Made by a program: the position numbers and the translations under genes. A model generated the notes under the pieces. That model was given only the letters and a program-made list of their open reading frames with translations. It was not told the DNA's origin and did not search any database. This document shows positions 36,315 to 48,980 of a DNA stretch of 64,000 bases, piece after piece (the stretch's first letter is position 1; every line of letters begins with the position of its first letter). The stretch is from Deroplatys truncata (lineage: Eukaryota; Arthropoda; Insecta; Mantodea; Mantidae): positions 92,769,795 to 92,833,794 of the forward strand of contig CM060977.1 in the NCBI GenBank assembly GCA_030765065.1, written 5' to 3'.

Positions 36315-37205
36315 CTCAAGTCGTGGGCTGATCTCACATCCTGGATATGGTATGATCCAGAGTTTGCTTGCTCCTCGACGGGCTACTGACTCAAGTCATG
36401 GGCTGATCTCACATCCTGGAAATGGTATGATCCAGAGTTTGCTTGCTCCTCGACGGGCTACTGACTCAAGTCATGGGCTGATCTCACATCCTGGAAATGG
36501 TATGATCCAGAGTTTGCTTGCTCCTCGACGGGCTACTGACTCAAGTCATGGGCTGATCTCACATCCTGGATATGGTATGATCCAGAGTTTGCTTGCTCCT
36601 CGACAGGCTACTGACTCAAGTCATGGCTGATCTCACATCCTGGAAATGGTATGATCCAGAGTTTGCTTGCTCCTCGACGGGCTACTGACTCAAGTCATGG
36701 GCTGATCTCACATCCTGGAAATGGTATGATCCAGAGTTTGCTTGCTCCTCGACAGGCTACTGACTCAAGTCATGGGCTGATCTCACATCCTGGAAATGGT
36801 ATGATCCAGAGTTTGCTTGCTCCTCGACGGGCTACTGACTCAAGTCATGGGCTGATCTCACATCCTGGAAATGGTATGATCCAGAGTTTGCTTGCTCCTC
36901 GAAGGCTACTGAATCAAGTCATGGGCTGATCTCACATCCTGGAAATGGTATGATCCAGAGTTTGTTTGCTCCTCGACAGGAGCAAGGTATTGGGTTGATC
37001 ACCCATAACGGATATGCAATGATCCATGGTTTACTTGCTCCGTGACATGATAGTGTCCCAAGGCATGCGATGATTATCATTCTGGATATGCTATGATCCA
37101 GAGCTTGCTTGCTTCTCGACAGGCTACTGACCCAAGGCATTGGATTGATCTCACATACTGGATATGCTGTGATCCAGAGTTTGCTTGCTGCTCGATAGGC
37201 TACTG
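36315..37205. repeat. 75-bp minisatellite, about 12 units
   Basis: Unit begins CTCAAGTCATGGGCTGATCT and contains TGGTATGATCCAGAG and GCTCCTCGACGGGCTACTGA. About eight units (36315-36910) are nearly identical and exactly 75 bp, one has a 1-bp deletion (about 36624). The remaining units to 37205 are increasingly diverged. Because 75 is divisible by three, the array stays open on the plus strand with a 25-residue repeat, but there is no start context or domain, so I do not call it a gene. Confidence 0.92.
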
Positions 37206-38250
37206 ACTAAAGGCCATTGGCTTGTAAGTTCTACGAGGAGGAACAATTAAAAAAGTGTAACCTTAAATATACAGCTTCTGGGGCGTCTCGTACAAATTTT
37301 TGGTAATGTGTGTCTTAAACCACAGTGCATACCAGCTGCACTGCTGCTGTTTCACCGAGTAGTGATTGGTTCTGGTTGTGATTAAGATAGTATAGGGTAT
37401 ATAACGGAAGCGGATACCTATGTAAGTCTATTGCAGCTACCACTTCCCACGAGAAAGGGATGAAGTGAAGCAATCACAGTTCCTGGCTCAAAGACCCACT
37501 AGTCTCACCACTGCGGCTGCCCAGAAAGGGCGTGAATGAACCAGCAGCCACCTGCTGTCCACAGGGATCACAGGAAGAAGGGATAGAGTAAAGCAATGAC
37601 ATGAGGTAATAGTTTCTAGATCGAAGACCCACCGGTCTCGCTACTGGAGCTACCCAGAGAAGGCGATGAACGACCCGTATAATCAGGCAGCCCTCTGGTG
37701 TTCACGGGGATCTCAGGAGGCCACAGTTCCTGGCTCGAATACTCGCCAAGCTGCTGGAACTGGAGCTGCTCAGAGAGGGCGATGAACGACCATCATAACC
37801 AGGCACTCAGAATTCTCCTACCGACCAGGGAAAACCACGTGAAACCCAAGGTCAGAGTGGGCGGACGACGGAATCAAACTCGGACCTCCAAAATGCGATC
37901 CACGTGGCTCTGTAGTTAAGACAAAAAGGGGAAAGAGTGTTGATGACATAATGGGTACCTCTGAATTGTATACATATCCATTATCTCTGCACTGCTGGGA
38001 GTGAATCAGTTTTCAGTGCGGATATTGTGTGGCGAGGCATCAATTAGCCCGCTGCAGTAAGCGTGAACTAAACCACAGCTCTCTGAAGTTGTTACATTGT
38101 CTCGTCATTCCTGGCTGCCAAAATCGCAACCTAACCAGACAGCAGGAAAATTGATTATCTCTCAACTAGACGTACCGGAAACAGCACTCACATGGCCATG
38201 TTAGCACGGTCCATGGCGGCCAGCCCCAACAATTCACATTTTTATGAATA
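37206..38250. repeat. Complex of imperfect repeats of about 125 bp, with a SINE-like right part
   Basis: Blocks such as CAGTTCCTGGCTC, GACCCAC.(A/G)GTCTC and GAGAGGGCGATGAACGACC recur two or three times between 37440 and 37800. 37840-37920 has a B-box-like GAGTTTGATTCC on the minus strand. No coding region is credible. Confidence 0.5.
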
Positions 38251-38499
38251 AAATATGCCCTGCTTTCACTACCAACTCGTCCATATCATTTTTCGTGAAA
38301 TGCGCTTTAACTGCAGCAGCTAAATTATAAAGCATACAAATGCCTATGCAGTTAAAAATGTTGACGTTGATGTCCTATTAATTATACAGGAATCCTCCTA
38401 CGTGCTGATAGTAAGATTTTTGACCATTTAATTGCTGCCCATACTAATATTTAAAGCTAAAAAGAGTGAAAATAAAGGAAATTAGGCCCAATTTTCAAA

Positions 38500-39603
38500 A
38501 CATCTGATGATACATTGAAAATAAGGTTCTCTACCCCGTATCGTTTATTAATGGGTATACAAACTAATAAAGCTTATTTTTATACTTACTTTATTTTAAT
38601 GCAAATAAACATTTGCAGAAATAGCTACATTACGTATTTCGTTATAGATACAAAAGGAACTGCGATAGTCAAATGTTTAAGAACTGGACGCTATATGTCT
38701 TAAAATTTTATACTATTTCAATAGAACCCCGAGAAACAACTGAATGTTAACAGGACCTTAAAAAATCCGAAGTGTTGCAGTCGCGACTTCCTCTACTCTT
38801 CCATCTACTTCATGTTAATCGAGATAAACATTTGCAGAAACTATCTTATTGCTAATTTTCTTGTAGGTGCAAGGGGAATACGGTAGGCTCTAAGTGATAG
38901 TCAAATATTTTAAGAGCTGGTTGCTATGTGGAGCATTCCATGCTCTTTACATGTCCAGGATATAAAAAAACCGAATAACGAGTTCCCTATTTGAGAAAAA
39001 CTATAAGTATTTGAAAATTCAAACAAATAACAAGGAATATCTCGAAAATGGTTCACTCCACAATAAAAAAAGAAAAGGAAAAAATGTATATGACAATCTC
39101 TGATTTAACAAGATCTACATTCTTTATGTAGTAAAATGTTGTCCACCTGACGGTTTACCAGTTATACGAAAGCCATTCTGAATGAAGAGGACCTTGGGGG
39201 CATTTCCAGAAAATTCAAGATATACATTTTATTTGCCATAAAAATTTCTTAAACATCTGATATTTTCATCAAAATCGTTAGAGCCATTTCTTCAGAGAAT
39301 CAAAAGATTCGAAAAATGTTTCATATTAAGGGTAGTCTGTGTTGGGATTTTGTTAAAAATCTTCGTGTTGCATCTTTGGAAAATACGATACTCAAATATC
39401 AAGTTTAGTACTTATCCGACGTTTTGTTTTTGAGTTATACCGTTCAGACACACACAAACACACACACTCACACGGACAGGTTTTCAAAAATTCTTTATTT
39501 GAATTCAGGGCACATCAAAGCATGTATTGTCCGTGAAATTCATTATTGAATTCTTGAATAGAATGCAATAATTCCCCTACTTACTATACGCAGTAGAGAA
39601 AGT
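38500..39603 (-). repeat. Family A repeat: reverse fragment followed by a near-complete reverse copy
   Basis: 38500-38765 is the beginning of one reverse copy. At 38786 a second reverse copy begins (ACTTCCTCTACTC) and runs to TACGCAGTAGAGAAAGTAAA at 39603. It includes a CA tract at about 39450. Confidence 0.75.
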
Positions 39604-39609
39604 AAAAAG

Positions 39610-40099
39610 TGGCTAAGTATCAATCAAGAACGGATATCTAGGAAATGCTTGATGCCACAAAAAAGTTATTTGAAATAAATTGTGAGGTTTAGAGAGATCT
39701 AAATTTTTTGTGCAGCACGTTCTTTTCTATCACTTAACGTTTACGGGTTATACAAGATTATACAAAATTCCTACCGAATGAAGAGGACTTTAATCCAAAT
39801 CGTTAAGAGCCATTTTTTAGAAAATAAAAAGTTTAGAAGAATGGGCCATGTAAAGGAAAGTTTGGGGTAGGAGAATTTCATTCAAAATCTCCCTGTCGCA
39901 TCTTTGCAAATCACCAAACTTAAACACTCTTAAGTTTGTTATTGCGCTTTTAGTTATCACACGGATCATTTTCTAAAAATACTATGTTTTTGGTTTCGGG
40001 GGTCCTCAAAAGATGTATTTGCGTTAAAAACTGAGTATAGAATTTTTTGGTGGAATGCGAGACCTTCTCTACCTACTATGTGGTAGAGAAAGTAAAAAT
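39610..40099 (-). repeat. Family A repeat, reverse right-hand half
   Basis: Internal blocks in reverse order end at CTACTATGTGGTAGAGAAAG. The copy lacks its beginning. Confidence 0.65.
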
Positions 40100-41288
40100 T
40101 GGAAGTCGCCCTTGGACGAAAGTCAGACGAAAGGATTCCCAAGGTAGCTTTAAATGATCACAACAGCAGCAAAGGAAACCAGGTTGGCCAAAGTAACGAT
40201 TTCATCAACAATTTGGAGCCGAAACGGGATGAACCGTAAACCATCAAGTAGAAGAAATATTAGAAGTAAATTTACATACGTTAGCTGTGTTAACGCAAAC
40301 TAACGTTCATCGTGGTTTAAAATATATAAGTGGTATTAAATTACATCTGATAATTTCAAAACCAAAGGGCTCCCAAGTTAGTCCTCCATTAAACTTAGAT
40401 TTTTCAAAATGCTAAGTTCTTATCTGAAAGTTATATTTGAAACACTCAATATTGATTATTTATGTAAAGCAAAGTAAGTTCAATTCTTGTAATGAGTTCC
40501 ATAAAATTATTTATTTAATTGTAACTGTAATATTTAGTGGTTTCTTTCTCCTGCATTACCTTTCAGCCTAAGGGGAATAACTCGAAGAAAAACTGGTTTT
40601 CACTCGTTCAGAAAAATGTTAATCCCTGAAACACGTAATTGCGTGATTTGATCTGCTTATTACAGGAATTACATTAATGGTTCCTGATATTAATTTCGAC
40701 CTTTTAAATTACATCGCTGTAAAGCGTCTCAAAATAAGCCTAGTTGAAGCTAGTACTAAATGGCCAATGAAATGCAGCTATAATGTTCGACCCATCTTTC
40801 TTTGCTGCACTGGCTGAATTGAAGGAGAGTGTATTTGAGTGTCGGATGTTTGCTCCGTCTTCATGGAGGGTGTCGGCCCCTTATGCTTTACGCCTACGGC
40901 TCATTTAAATATAAGAGGAACAGATTGAAAGGGGAGATAAAACAGACATGTGGCAAAGATAGGAACTCTTCTTAGGCAATGATGTTTCAAGGGAACAGTA
41001 GAATGTCTCGCTCTTTGTTTGGTGTTCTACAAGAGCTTAGAATCTCGTTTATGTTGCCTACTCCTGAATCGCATTAAACGGCTACGTAGACTCTTGTGTC
41101 AAAAGTATATGCCAGAGAATAAGTGGTACAGCCTCCCTTGCTCTGTAAGAGTATTGGTATTTAGCCTTTCTGACAAGTAAAAACAGAAGTATTTCCTGCA
41201 TATACTCAACCCTGGGAAATCACATTCACAATATATATCAATGAGTGACAGGTGATCCGATTGATATGTCGATATTAGTTGTATTTTC
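40100..41288. other. AT-rich interval, nothing recognised
   Basis: No gene, RNA or repeat boundary supported. Confidence 0.4.
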
Positions 41289-42100
41289 ACTTTCTCTACT
41301 ACGTATAAAGTAGTGGAAGTATTGAAATCCAACCAAACATTCGATACCGAGATTTCACGAAAATACATATTTTGAAGTAACCTGAAACCAAATAAAGCAT
41401 TTTTGGAAATATGTCCGTGTGTGTCTGTCTGTCTTTCTTATCAGACTACCTGCCCGTCTGTGAACAGCATAACTGAAAAACCAAAAGTCGAATAAATACC
41501 AAACTAGATATTTGAGTTTACCATCTTCAATGGATGCGACACGAAGATTTTCGTTAAAATTCCCCCATACCAGACTATCCTTTACAAGTAACATTTTTAG
41601 AAAATGATTAAAATAACATATGTTTAAGACATTTTCATAGAAATTGAAATGTATATCTTGAATTTTCTGGGAATGTTCCCAAAAGCCCTCTTCATTCTCA
41701 ATGACTTTCGCATAGCTGGTAAACTGTAAGAGACAGAATCTTACTACACGTAAGTGTAGATCTCGTAGAAAATTCGTCATATACATTTTTTTTTTGTGGT
41801 GTGATCCATTTTTGAGACATACCTTGTTATATTTTTGAATTTTCCAATACGCATACTTTTTCTCCAATGAGAATTCATTATTCGTTTCTTTTATGTCTTG
41901 GACATGTAAAGAGAATGGAATGCTCCACATACAAACTAGCTTTTAGAAGATTTCACTATCGATTAAAGCCTACCGTAATACCCTTGCACCTACAAGAAAA
42001 TTAGCAATAAGATTGGGTTTTGAAAATGTTTATCTGGATTAACATGAAGTAGATGGAGAATAAGGTTTGTAAATATAGTTTGTACAAAGATAGAGAAAGT
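41289..42100 (+). repeat. Family A repeat, complete forward copy (reference copy)
   Basis: 812 bp from ACTTTCTCTACTACGTATAA to GATAGAGAAAGT, with matching inverted termini. Minus-strand open frames of 89 and 191 codons lie in it; their peptides recur wherever the repeat occurs in that phase, which marks them as repeat translations. Confidence 0.8.
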
Positions 42101-42537
42101 CATGAGTGCAATATATCAGATTTTTACTTAAATCAAATCGGCTTAGATGGTTGTAAGTATATAGAATTCAATCTCGGCATTTGACACTCGTTAATTGGTT
42201 TCTGCTAATTTCCAAACAATATTAAAGACGGCAGTGGCAGCCTATTTGAGTTAAAACCACTGCCTTCAATTGCTTAAGGAAATCGCTGGCTTCGTGTTAC
42301 AAGGTTGTATGTAGTGGTATGTAACTATTGAGAAATAAGAGTTTGAAATTTTAGATTATGGGTGAGCAGTTTGTTGATCAGGCCATTATTTTATTTCGTA
42401 AACAAATATACAAATATGCATTATACAAACTATAAACTTCATAATATTATTTTTGAAGAAGTTATTTAATGTTATATTTCTACAAAGAACCTTGTAATAT
42501 TGAGCCAGCGAAATGTCTATTGCTTGACACTTTCGTA

Positions 42538-42562
42538 CGAGGCATGTTTTTAAAGTACCCGT
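42538..42562 (+). mobile_element. Left end of a mariner remnant (host of the Polinton)
   Basis: TACGAGGCATGTTTTTAAAG at 42536-42555 is a mariner-type terminal repeat. Its continuation, after removing the Polinton and one copy of ACCCGT, lies at 58533. The other end of the same element (reverse of CTTTAAAAACACGTC) is at about 59127-59148. Confidence 0.6.
42557..42562. other. Polinton target site duplication, left (ACCCGT)
   Basis: Six bases identical to 58527-58532, directly outside the terminal AG of the element. Polintons create 6-bp duplications. Confidence 0.9.
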
Positions 42563-43566
42563 AGTAGGGATAAAGCACGGGTGTCTGCACACCTATGTAC
42601 TTAAATTACAATCCGTGGTATTGAAAGACGGAGTTAGTACCCGCATATACGAGTAACGTGTGGGATTACGTGACGTTTGCGAGTCTGGGTGTAGAATTCT
42701 GAAGTTCGTCCCCGTCCCTGTAGCACGTTATTTCCCCTCGTGAAGTTGTTGATACACTGTATTGTTATGTTGTGGAGTTAAATGAATAATAAAACAATTA
42801 AAAGCCGAAAAAATATGTGTGTGTGCGCGCGTGCGCGCTCACGTGTAGTAACATTTTGTCTATCTCTTATTATTTTTTTACCAGTTATGCAAAAGTCGTT
42901 CACAATGAAGAATCGTTAGAGCCATTTTTGAGAAAAATGTTCCATGTAAAGGGTAGTCTGGGATGGTGGGGATTATTCTTGAAAAAACCTTCGTGAAGAT
43001 ACTGAACCAAAATACTAAGTTTGGTGTTTATCCGACTGTTTGTTATGCTGTTCACATACAGACACACGGACATGTTTCCAAAAATGGGGGGTCTCAAAAC
43101 ATGTATTTCCTGTGAAATCTCGGTATCGAATTTTTGGGTGGAATGCAATACTTCCCCTACTTACTATACGTAGTAGATAAAGTAAAAATTGCAAGAAGAG
43201 AGGCAATGAAGTGAGAAAAAAAGATGTATGGCTTAAATAATATTTGAGTTATGTGTACGGTTACCGCGTTTGCTAAAAAAACTAATGTATGTCTCCCGCG
43301 TTCAGAGGCAGAGGACATGTGATCTAATAATATTCGAGTTATGTGTACGGTTATCTCGTCATATCCAAGGTTTTGTTTTCCTAAAACTAATGTATGAATC
43401 AAAGAAGAAGACATCCCGTTCAGTAAGAAGGCAATGAGAAAAAAAACTAAGGGGGTTAATAATATTCGAGTCAGGTGTACCGTTACGTACGTACGTTTTC
43501 GAGTCCCCCCGCAGGTAAAAACTTGGAATCTTTCATCAAGAAGGCAAAATAAGAAATCCATGCGAG
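42563..43566 (+). repeat. Polinton left terminal inverted repeat
   Basis: It matches the reverse of 57722-58526 from AGTAGG inward to CCATGCGAG (43558-43566). Matching blocks include GGGATTACGTGACGTTTG, GCACGTTATTTCCCCTCGTG and the TTCATCAAGAAGGCAA block. 42842-43187 is a family A fragment that replaces the corresponding part of the repeat, so the left repeat is interrupted. Confidence 0.92.
42842..43187 (-). repeat. Family A fragment inside the Polinton left repeat
   Basis: Internal family A sequence (GTAACATTTTGTCTATCTC, a deletion, then ATGTTCCATGTAAAGGGTAG) to the end TACGTAGTAGATAAAGTAAA. The right inverted repeat has no such fragment, so this arrived after the Polinton. Confidence 0.75.
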
Positions 43567-44117
43567 TGATTCCCGTTCACGCTGGATCAGTAACAGAAGG
43601 GTCAAGACAGCAATGAACTATAAATTACTAAAATTAAATGCTTTAAAAAAACCTCGGCATATCGAGCTCACAGATAAAACTAATGCTGAGACATGCAAAT
43701 GCAATGTCTTTTAAGGCAATGTGTTCTCTCGTCTCTGTAACCCGAAGGCATAGAGAGAAACCAAGACTTCAGAATTTATAAACTATCCTAATAATTATAG
43801 GTTATGGAAAAACTGAAAGTAGCGTAAGAAATTGCCTGTAGCAAAAAGGAAGCAGCAACACGGATCCTACCAATGCTATAATTATCGTAAGTACAGGGGC
43901 CAGGTGGACAAGGTAATTTTTTTTCACGAACGAATGTCAGCCAATGGTCAGATAACTGCGTGCGCATACGTGGAGAAGGGAAAATAGGCGTAATAGTATC
44001 GTGAACTTATAAAGACGTAGGGTACCGTTCTTAAGAACTTAGTACTTATTCCGCTGGACATGTGACTGCAGCATAGAACAAGTGTTTGTGGGGAGGGGGG
44101 TTAACAACGTCGGGGAC

Positions 44118-44125
44118 ATATAAAA
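44118..44125 (+). promoter_or_regulatory. TATA box candidate for the left Polinton gene
   Basis: ATATAAAA lies 60 bp before the start codon at 44185. An initiator-like ACCATT follows about 30 bp downstream of it (44149-44154). Confidence 0.5.
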
Positions 44126-44184
44126 TGTGTAAGGGAGTACGAAAAAAGACCATTTGCAACAGAAGTGCGCAGCCAGGAAAGAAC

Positions 44185-44666
44185 ATGGATGGTAAGTGAA
44201 AAAAATTATTATTTCTTACAATTTCGATCTGTGTGTCTTTTTACATATACTTCAGTGACCCAAACAATCGATTCAATGTGTCTTTTATTTCCGTGTTTTT
44301 TCGTGACCTAAATAATATAATCCTGTTGAAACGCGTCTGTATGTTTCAGATCAAATCATAAGCCAGCTCAATGAAATTGGAGAAGGCGCTCCGATAGTAC
44401 CAACAAAGAAACTTGCAGATCTGGAGATAAACGTGCCGTTCAAAATAAACAAGCTGAAGACGCTTAGCACGAGATATGGGGAACGCGTCGTAGTAATATT
44501 AGATCAGTATCAGATCTTTCTTCCCGAGCGATTTAAGAGTATGACTACAGAACAGAAAACTGCTATAAATGAAGGAGGCTATCACCTTGTGTACATGGGA
44601 CAAGAGACGCTAGCTAGCGGGTATCGACGTCACAACATTACTTTTTTACAAAAAAAGATATATTAA
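44185..44666 (+). CDS. Small conserved-looking Polinton protein with a 7-nt first exon
   Basis: Exon 1 is ATGGATG (44185-44191) followed by GTAAGTG. The intron ends TTTCAG at 44349, and exon 2 runs 44350-44666. Splicing keeps the frame (Met-Asp-Asp...) and gives about 107 residues. The protein includes APIVPTKKLADLEINVPFKI, then RYGERVVVILDQYQIFLPER and VYMGQETLASGYR. There is no signal peptide or membrane segment. I recognise the pattern as a type of small protein found at this position in insect Polintons, but do not know its biochemical role; a nucleic-acid-binding beta-barrel is a guess. It is driven by its own TATA-like promoter. An alternative is that exon 2 splices on toward 44952, making it the N-terminus of the polymerase gene, but I found no good donor in the right phase. 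Confidence 0.6.
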
Positions 44667-44951
44667 AACAGTTATTTGCATGTGTTAGCTCAGTTCAGAA
44701 AAAAAATAATGCATTTCGGAAAAGAGAAAAAAATTCTTAATGTCATTTTTTTAATGGAATAGTTCTAACTTTTTGAGCTTTTAAGATTAATTTGACATAA
44801 CTATACTGCATGGATAAAAATCTTGTCTTTGTACGTGTAAAAAAATTAATATCTCGAAATTTCAGATTATAGCCAGTCGATAAAATGAACATATATATGT
44901 TACTATTTTCACTTCTCAGATCGTTGCAATAATGAATTGTATAATTTTCAG

Positions 44952-45041
44952 ACGAGTTCAAACATGCAGGAGAATTCTCAAGCGAAGGAGATGCAGTAAA
45001 ACAAGAAATCCACAGAAAATTAGACTCCATGACAAGAAAAG
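44952..45041 (+). CDS. Probable internal exon upstream of the DNA polymerase
   Basis: 90-bp exon bounded by TATAATTTTCAG and AAAAG|GTGAGT. Its open frame reads EFKHAGEFSSEGDAVKQEIH and onward. The last partial codon joins in frame to the acceptor at 45569 (AATTTCAG). The intron between holds five other TTTCAG-type acceptors (about 45180-45515), so alternative splicing is possible. The upstream partner exon is not resolved. Confidence 0.45.
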
Positions 45042-45568
45042 GTGAGTTAATGTTCGCATGTATGTGTTAAAACAAAACATTACATTTTTAAAATAATAAA
45101 GTAATCGGATAAGATAATAAATTTTTTCAGCTTAAACATTCAACAAAAAAAAATATAATTTGACAATATTGCTTTTTTCAGCTATAAGTAAAATTCTATT
45201 TCCTCTTTTTAATATATAACTTTAATGTCAGTAGCATCAAACATTAATAATGAAGCAGTTTTGTTATATAAGTGTATTTCATGCTAAAAAAGGGATATTT
45301 TTCTTTTCAGCTTTAAAGAAAATTAAGATTTCATGTTTTAAACTTTACTTTGAAATAAAATGACAATTTTGTTTTCAGCCTTAATAAAGTGAACTATATA
45401 TTTTTGTTTCAGCTTTCATGCATGCTTCAAAAAAGTAACAAATTAATATCACGAAAAAAAGAAAATTCGAATTCAGTTTTTTTAAAAAAGCTTTACCTGA
45501 ACATTTTTTTCAGCTTAAAAGATATCAAATACGTATTACTGATGACACCTCATTTATTTCAATTTCAG

Positions 45569-48500
45569 AGGAACACGTGCACGTGATCTCAAATAAGACC
45601 GGAGCCCCGAATAAGAGGACTACGTCTCCGAAAGATGATAGCGCGTCTCCATCAAAGAAACCAAGAACAGAATCGGTGAGTGAACAGAGGCAGAAGGATC
45701 TTGCATGCATGACTATTGAATCGGCATTTAAAAATCGGATCTATACGAGTCAAATAGAAAACTCGGTGGGGATGATAGATCCTGAAACATTTCTAGATGA
45801 ATGTCAACCGCTCGTTAGCAGTGAAATTCGGAGCAATCTCGCTCATCATTTGTCAGGAATAAAGTTATGTGCCACATTAGTATGCAAATATGTCATCCAA
45901 ACACCCGAAAATGAAAAGATCGACACATTTAATTTCAATAGTAAAATGGATGCTATCTTACAAGATACAAACATTAGCGATTGGTATGAAAATAAACTTA
46001 AACATCCCATATTATTCAACATTGATACATTCGAATCGAAAAGCAGTTCGAAATCACTATACCAAATATGTTCGCTAATTCTAAATTTCTGTCACTACGA
46101 TCCGCTAAATGCAGGTTGCAACATAAAAGAGCCAGATTTCATAAAACACAAGAGAGCAGTGACCAATATTAGGAATACTGATAACAAATGTTTCGGATAT
46201 TGCCTACTGGCATCCAAATTTCCGGTAAAGCGTAACAGCTATAGAGTGAGTTCGTACTCCAAGTACAATATGTTTAAAGAATTTAATTTCGCAGGAATAA
46301 AGTTTCCAGTATCTTTAGATGACATACAAAAATTTGAAAAGCAAAATGATAACATATCTATCACGGTATATGGTATAGACGAATATTCAATTATTCCATT
46401 ATATCAAACCTCGGAACGTAAAGAGCATCATGTGAACCTCTTAAGAATTGCCGATGAAGGTAGAATGAAAGCAACCTAGCTAAACATAAAAGGAGATGCA
46501 TGAAATCGCAAGTTGTTAGTATGCCTGAAATAGGGGTAAATGACACCATTCGATTCAATTCATACTCGAAGTGCTCTCCGGTGCCATTTGTCATATATGC
46601 AGATATCGAATCAATACTTAAAAAAGTGCATTCATGTCAGCCCTCCGCAGATAGCAGTTGGACGAGATCACTACAAAGACACGAAGCAGTATCAATAGCT
46701 TTAAACCTTGTATGCAATTATGACGATACCTTATCGAAATTCAAAATCTTTAGAGGTCCTAATGCGATTCAAGATTTTTTCAGCGAATTAACTGTAATTG
46801 CAGACGATGTAATCGATATTTACTCGAAAAACTAAGAGTTAAATATGACCGATGCAGATAAAATAAAATTCAGAAATACTGATTTCTGTCATCTGTGTGA
46901 AGATAAATTTGAGTCCGAATCTGACAAAATATTAGACCATTGTCATTTGACCGGTAGATTCATAGGACCGGCCCACAATTCATGTAATCTGAATAGAAAG
47001 TTACCAAATTACATACCGATTTTTTTTTCATTGTCTGTCAAACTACGATTCACATTTTCTCGTGAAACATCTCGCTTACGATCGAGAACCCATATCATGT
47101 ATTTCACAAACATCTGAAAACTATCTATCATTCAGTAAGAGATATACGTCCAATGGAAAAAGTATATATTTCAGATTTCTTGAAAGTTATAGATTCCTCG
47201 ATGATAAATTGAGCAATTTAGCTGATATGCTAAACCCCGAGGACTTTAAAAATACAAATAGAGCATACGAAAATCCTGCACATCGGCAGCTAATGATACG
47301 TAAAGGCGTATTTCCATACACATATCTGGATTGCGTAGAGAAATTGAAAGAGACCGCATTACAAGATATATCACAATTTGATGATATAACAACCGAAGAT
47401 TACTTGCATGCTCAAACAGCATGGCGAGAGTTAAATGTCAGAAACTTAGGCGAATACAGCGATCTATACCTTAAGACTGACACATTGTTATTGACTGACA
47501 TTTTTGAAACTTTCAGAAACTTATGCCTAAATTCATATAAACTAGATCCGTGCCATTTCTTCACTGCTCCCGGGTTGGCCTATCAGGCGATGTTAAAGAC
47601 GACTAAAACAAAATTATCGCTAATCACCGACACAGAAATGCTAGAGTTTTTCGAGTCAGGAATCAGGGTGGGCTTTGCACGGTATCGCAGCGATACTCCA
47701 AAGCCAATAACAAGTACATGAATGAATACAACGAATCTCTACCACCTAAATACTTAGCACTTTTCGATTGTACAAACTTATACGGATTTGTTATGGCAAG
47801 ACATGCAACTCCATGTGGCGAACTCAGATGGTTAAATAGAGATGAAATTAATGCAATACAATTCTTAACCGTATCACCAGATTCGGAAACGGGTTATGTG
47901 CTCGAAGTCGATCTCGAATATCCTAAAGCCATTCACGACGAACACAACGATCTTCCACTGTGTCCAAAGAGCGAAATACCTCCAAAGGATACATGCAATA
48001 AGCTCCTTGCAACACTATCTGATAATTCTAAGTATGTCTTGCATTATCGTAATCTACAGCAATGTGTAGAATTAGGAATGAAGTTGAAATACATACATAG
48101 AGCAGTGGCTTACAAACAATCCTTCTGGTTAAAATCATACATTGACTTGAGCGCTGCAAAACGTGCTGAGGAGAAATCTAAATTCGGTCAGAATCTATGG
48201 AAAAAAATGAATAATTGTGTTTATGGAAAATTTATGGAAATGTATGTTTTCGTCTCGTTACCAGTTGGAAACAAGCGAAAAAGCTGATATCGCGTCAAAC
48301 GTTTTTGCGTTACATTATATTTGACGAGAACCTTGTGGGAACTGGCAAAGGAAGAAATTCACATGTGTAAGAACATATACATAGGACAGGCAATACTTGA
48401 CATTTCTAAATATGTGATGTACCACTTTTATTATAACATTCTGAAAAAGAACCTAAATGATTTGTCTTTAAATTACATGGATACCGATTCATTTTTGTTT

Positions 48501-48980
48501 GAAACTAGTACAGATGTTTATGATTTTATCAAAACCAACATTCAGCATTTTGATATAACCAATTACCCACCCGATAACATATATTCGATACCTCTGGTAA
48601 ACAGGAAAGTAATGGGCTTATTTAAAGAGGAATTATCGGGCAAATTAATGACAGAATACGCTGGGCTAAGGTCTAAGCTGTACTCATATCGTTTTGATGG
48701 TCAGATCGTTAAGAAGTCAAAAGGCGTTTCAAAGGCTGCAATGCGTTCAATAACTTTTGATGATTACCTATCTTGTCTCAATGACATGAATGTAGCACAT
48801 TATGCCAGACAAACAACTTTCCAAAGTCGTAAGCATAACGTTCACACAGTAGAAATGAACAAAATTGCATTGAGAGGGCTTGATACCAGACGTTATATGA
48901 TTGAAAACTCGCATAAAACTATGGCCTGGGGACATTTTTCTATTCCAAGAGATCCTGCTACCTCTGAGCACAGCTGACAT
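45569..48980 (+). pseudogene. Protein-primed type B DNA polymerase, multiply frameshifted
   Basis: This enzyme replicates the element using a protein primer. Pieces in order: 45569-46479 N-terminal region (CFGYCLLASKFP, FKEFNFAGIKFPVSLDDIQ); 46500-46835 exonuclease domain with acidic motif VIYADIES; 46845-47033 zinc/HNH-like block (FCHLCEDKF ... DHCHLTGRF ... GPAHNSCN). Then 47062-47721 (LKTDTLLLTDIFETFRN, HFFTAPGLAYQAML); 47718-48287 with first polymerase motif ALFDCTNLYGF and template-binding KMNNCVYGKFME; 48321-48977 with the catalytic YMDTDS and C-terminal KKSKGVSK. Frameshifts or small losses lie near 46470, 46835, 47025 (in a run of eight T), 47715 and 48235-48320. All catalytic motifs remain, but no single frame encodes the enzyme. 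Confidence 0.93.

Noticed and set aside
36202-36929. Repetitive protein from the 75-bp minisatellite
   Set aside because: Openness follows from the 75-bp period. Copies shift frame at the 1-bp deletion near 36624, and there is no start context.
36315-37205. CRISPR-like array
   Set aside because: Units are contiguous without unique spacers, and the genome is eukaryotic.
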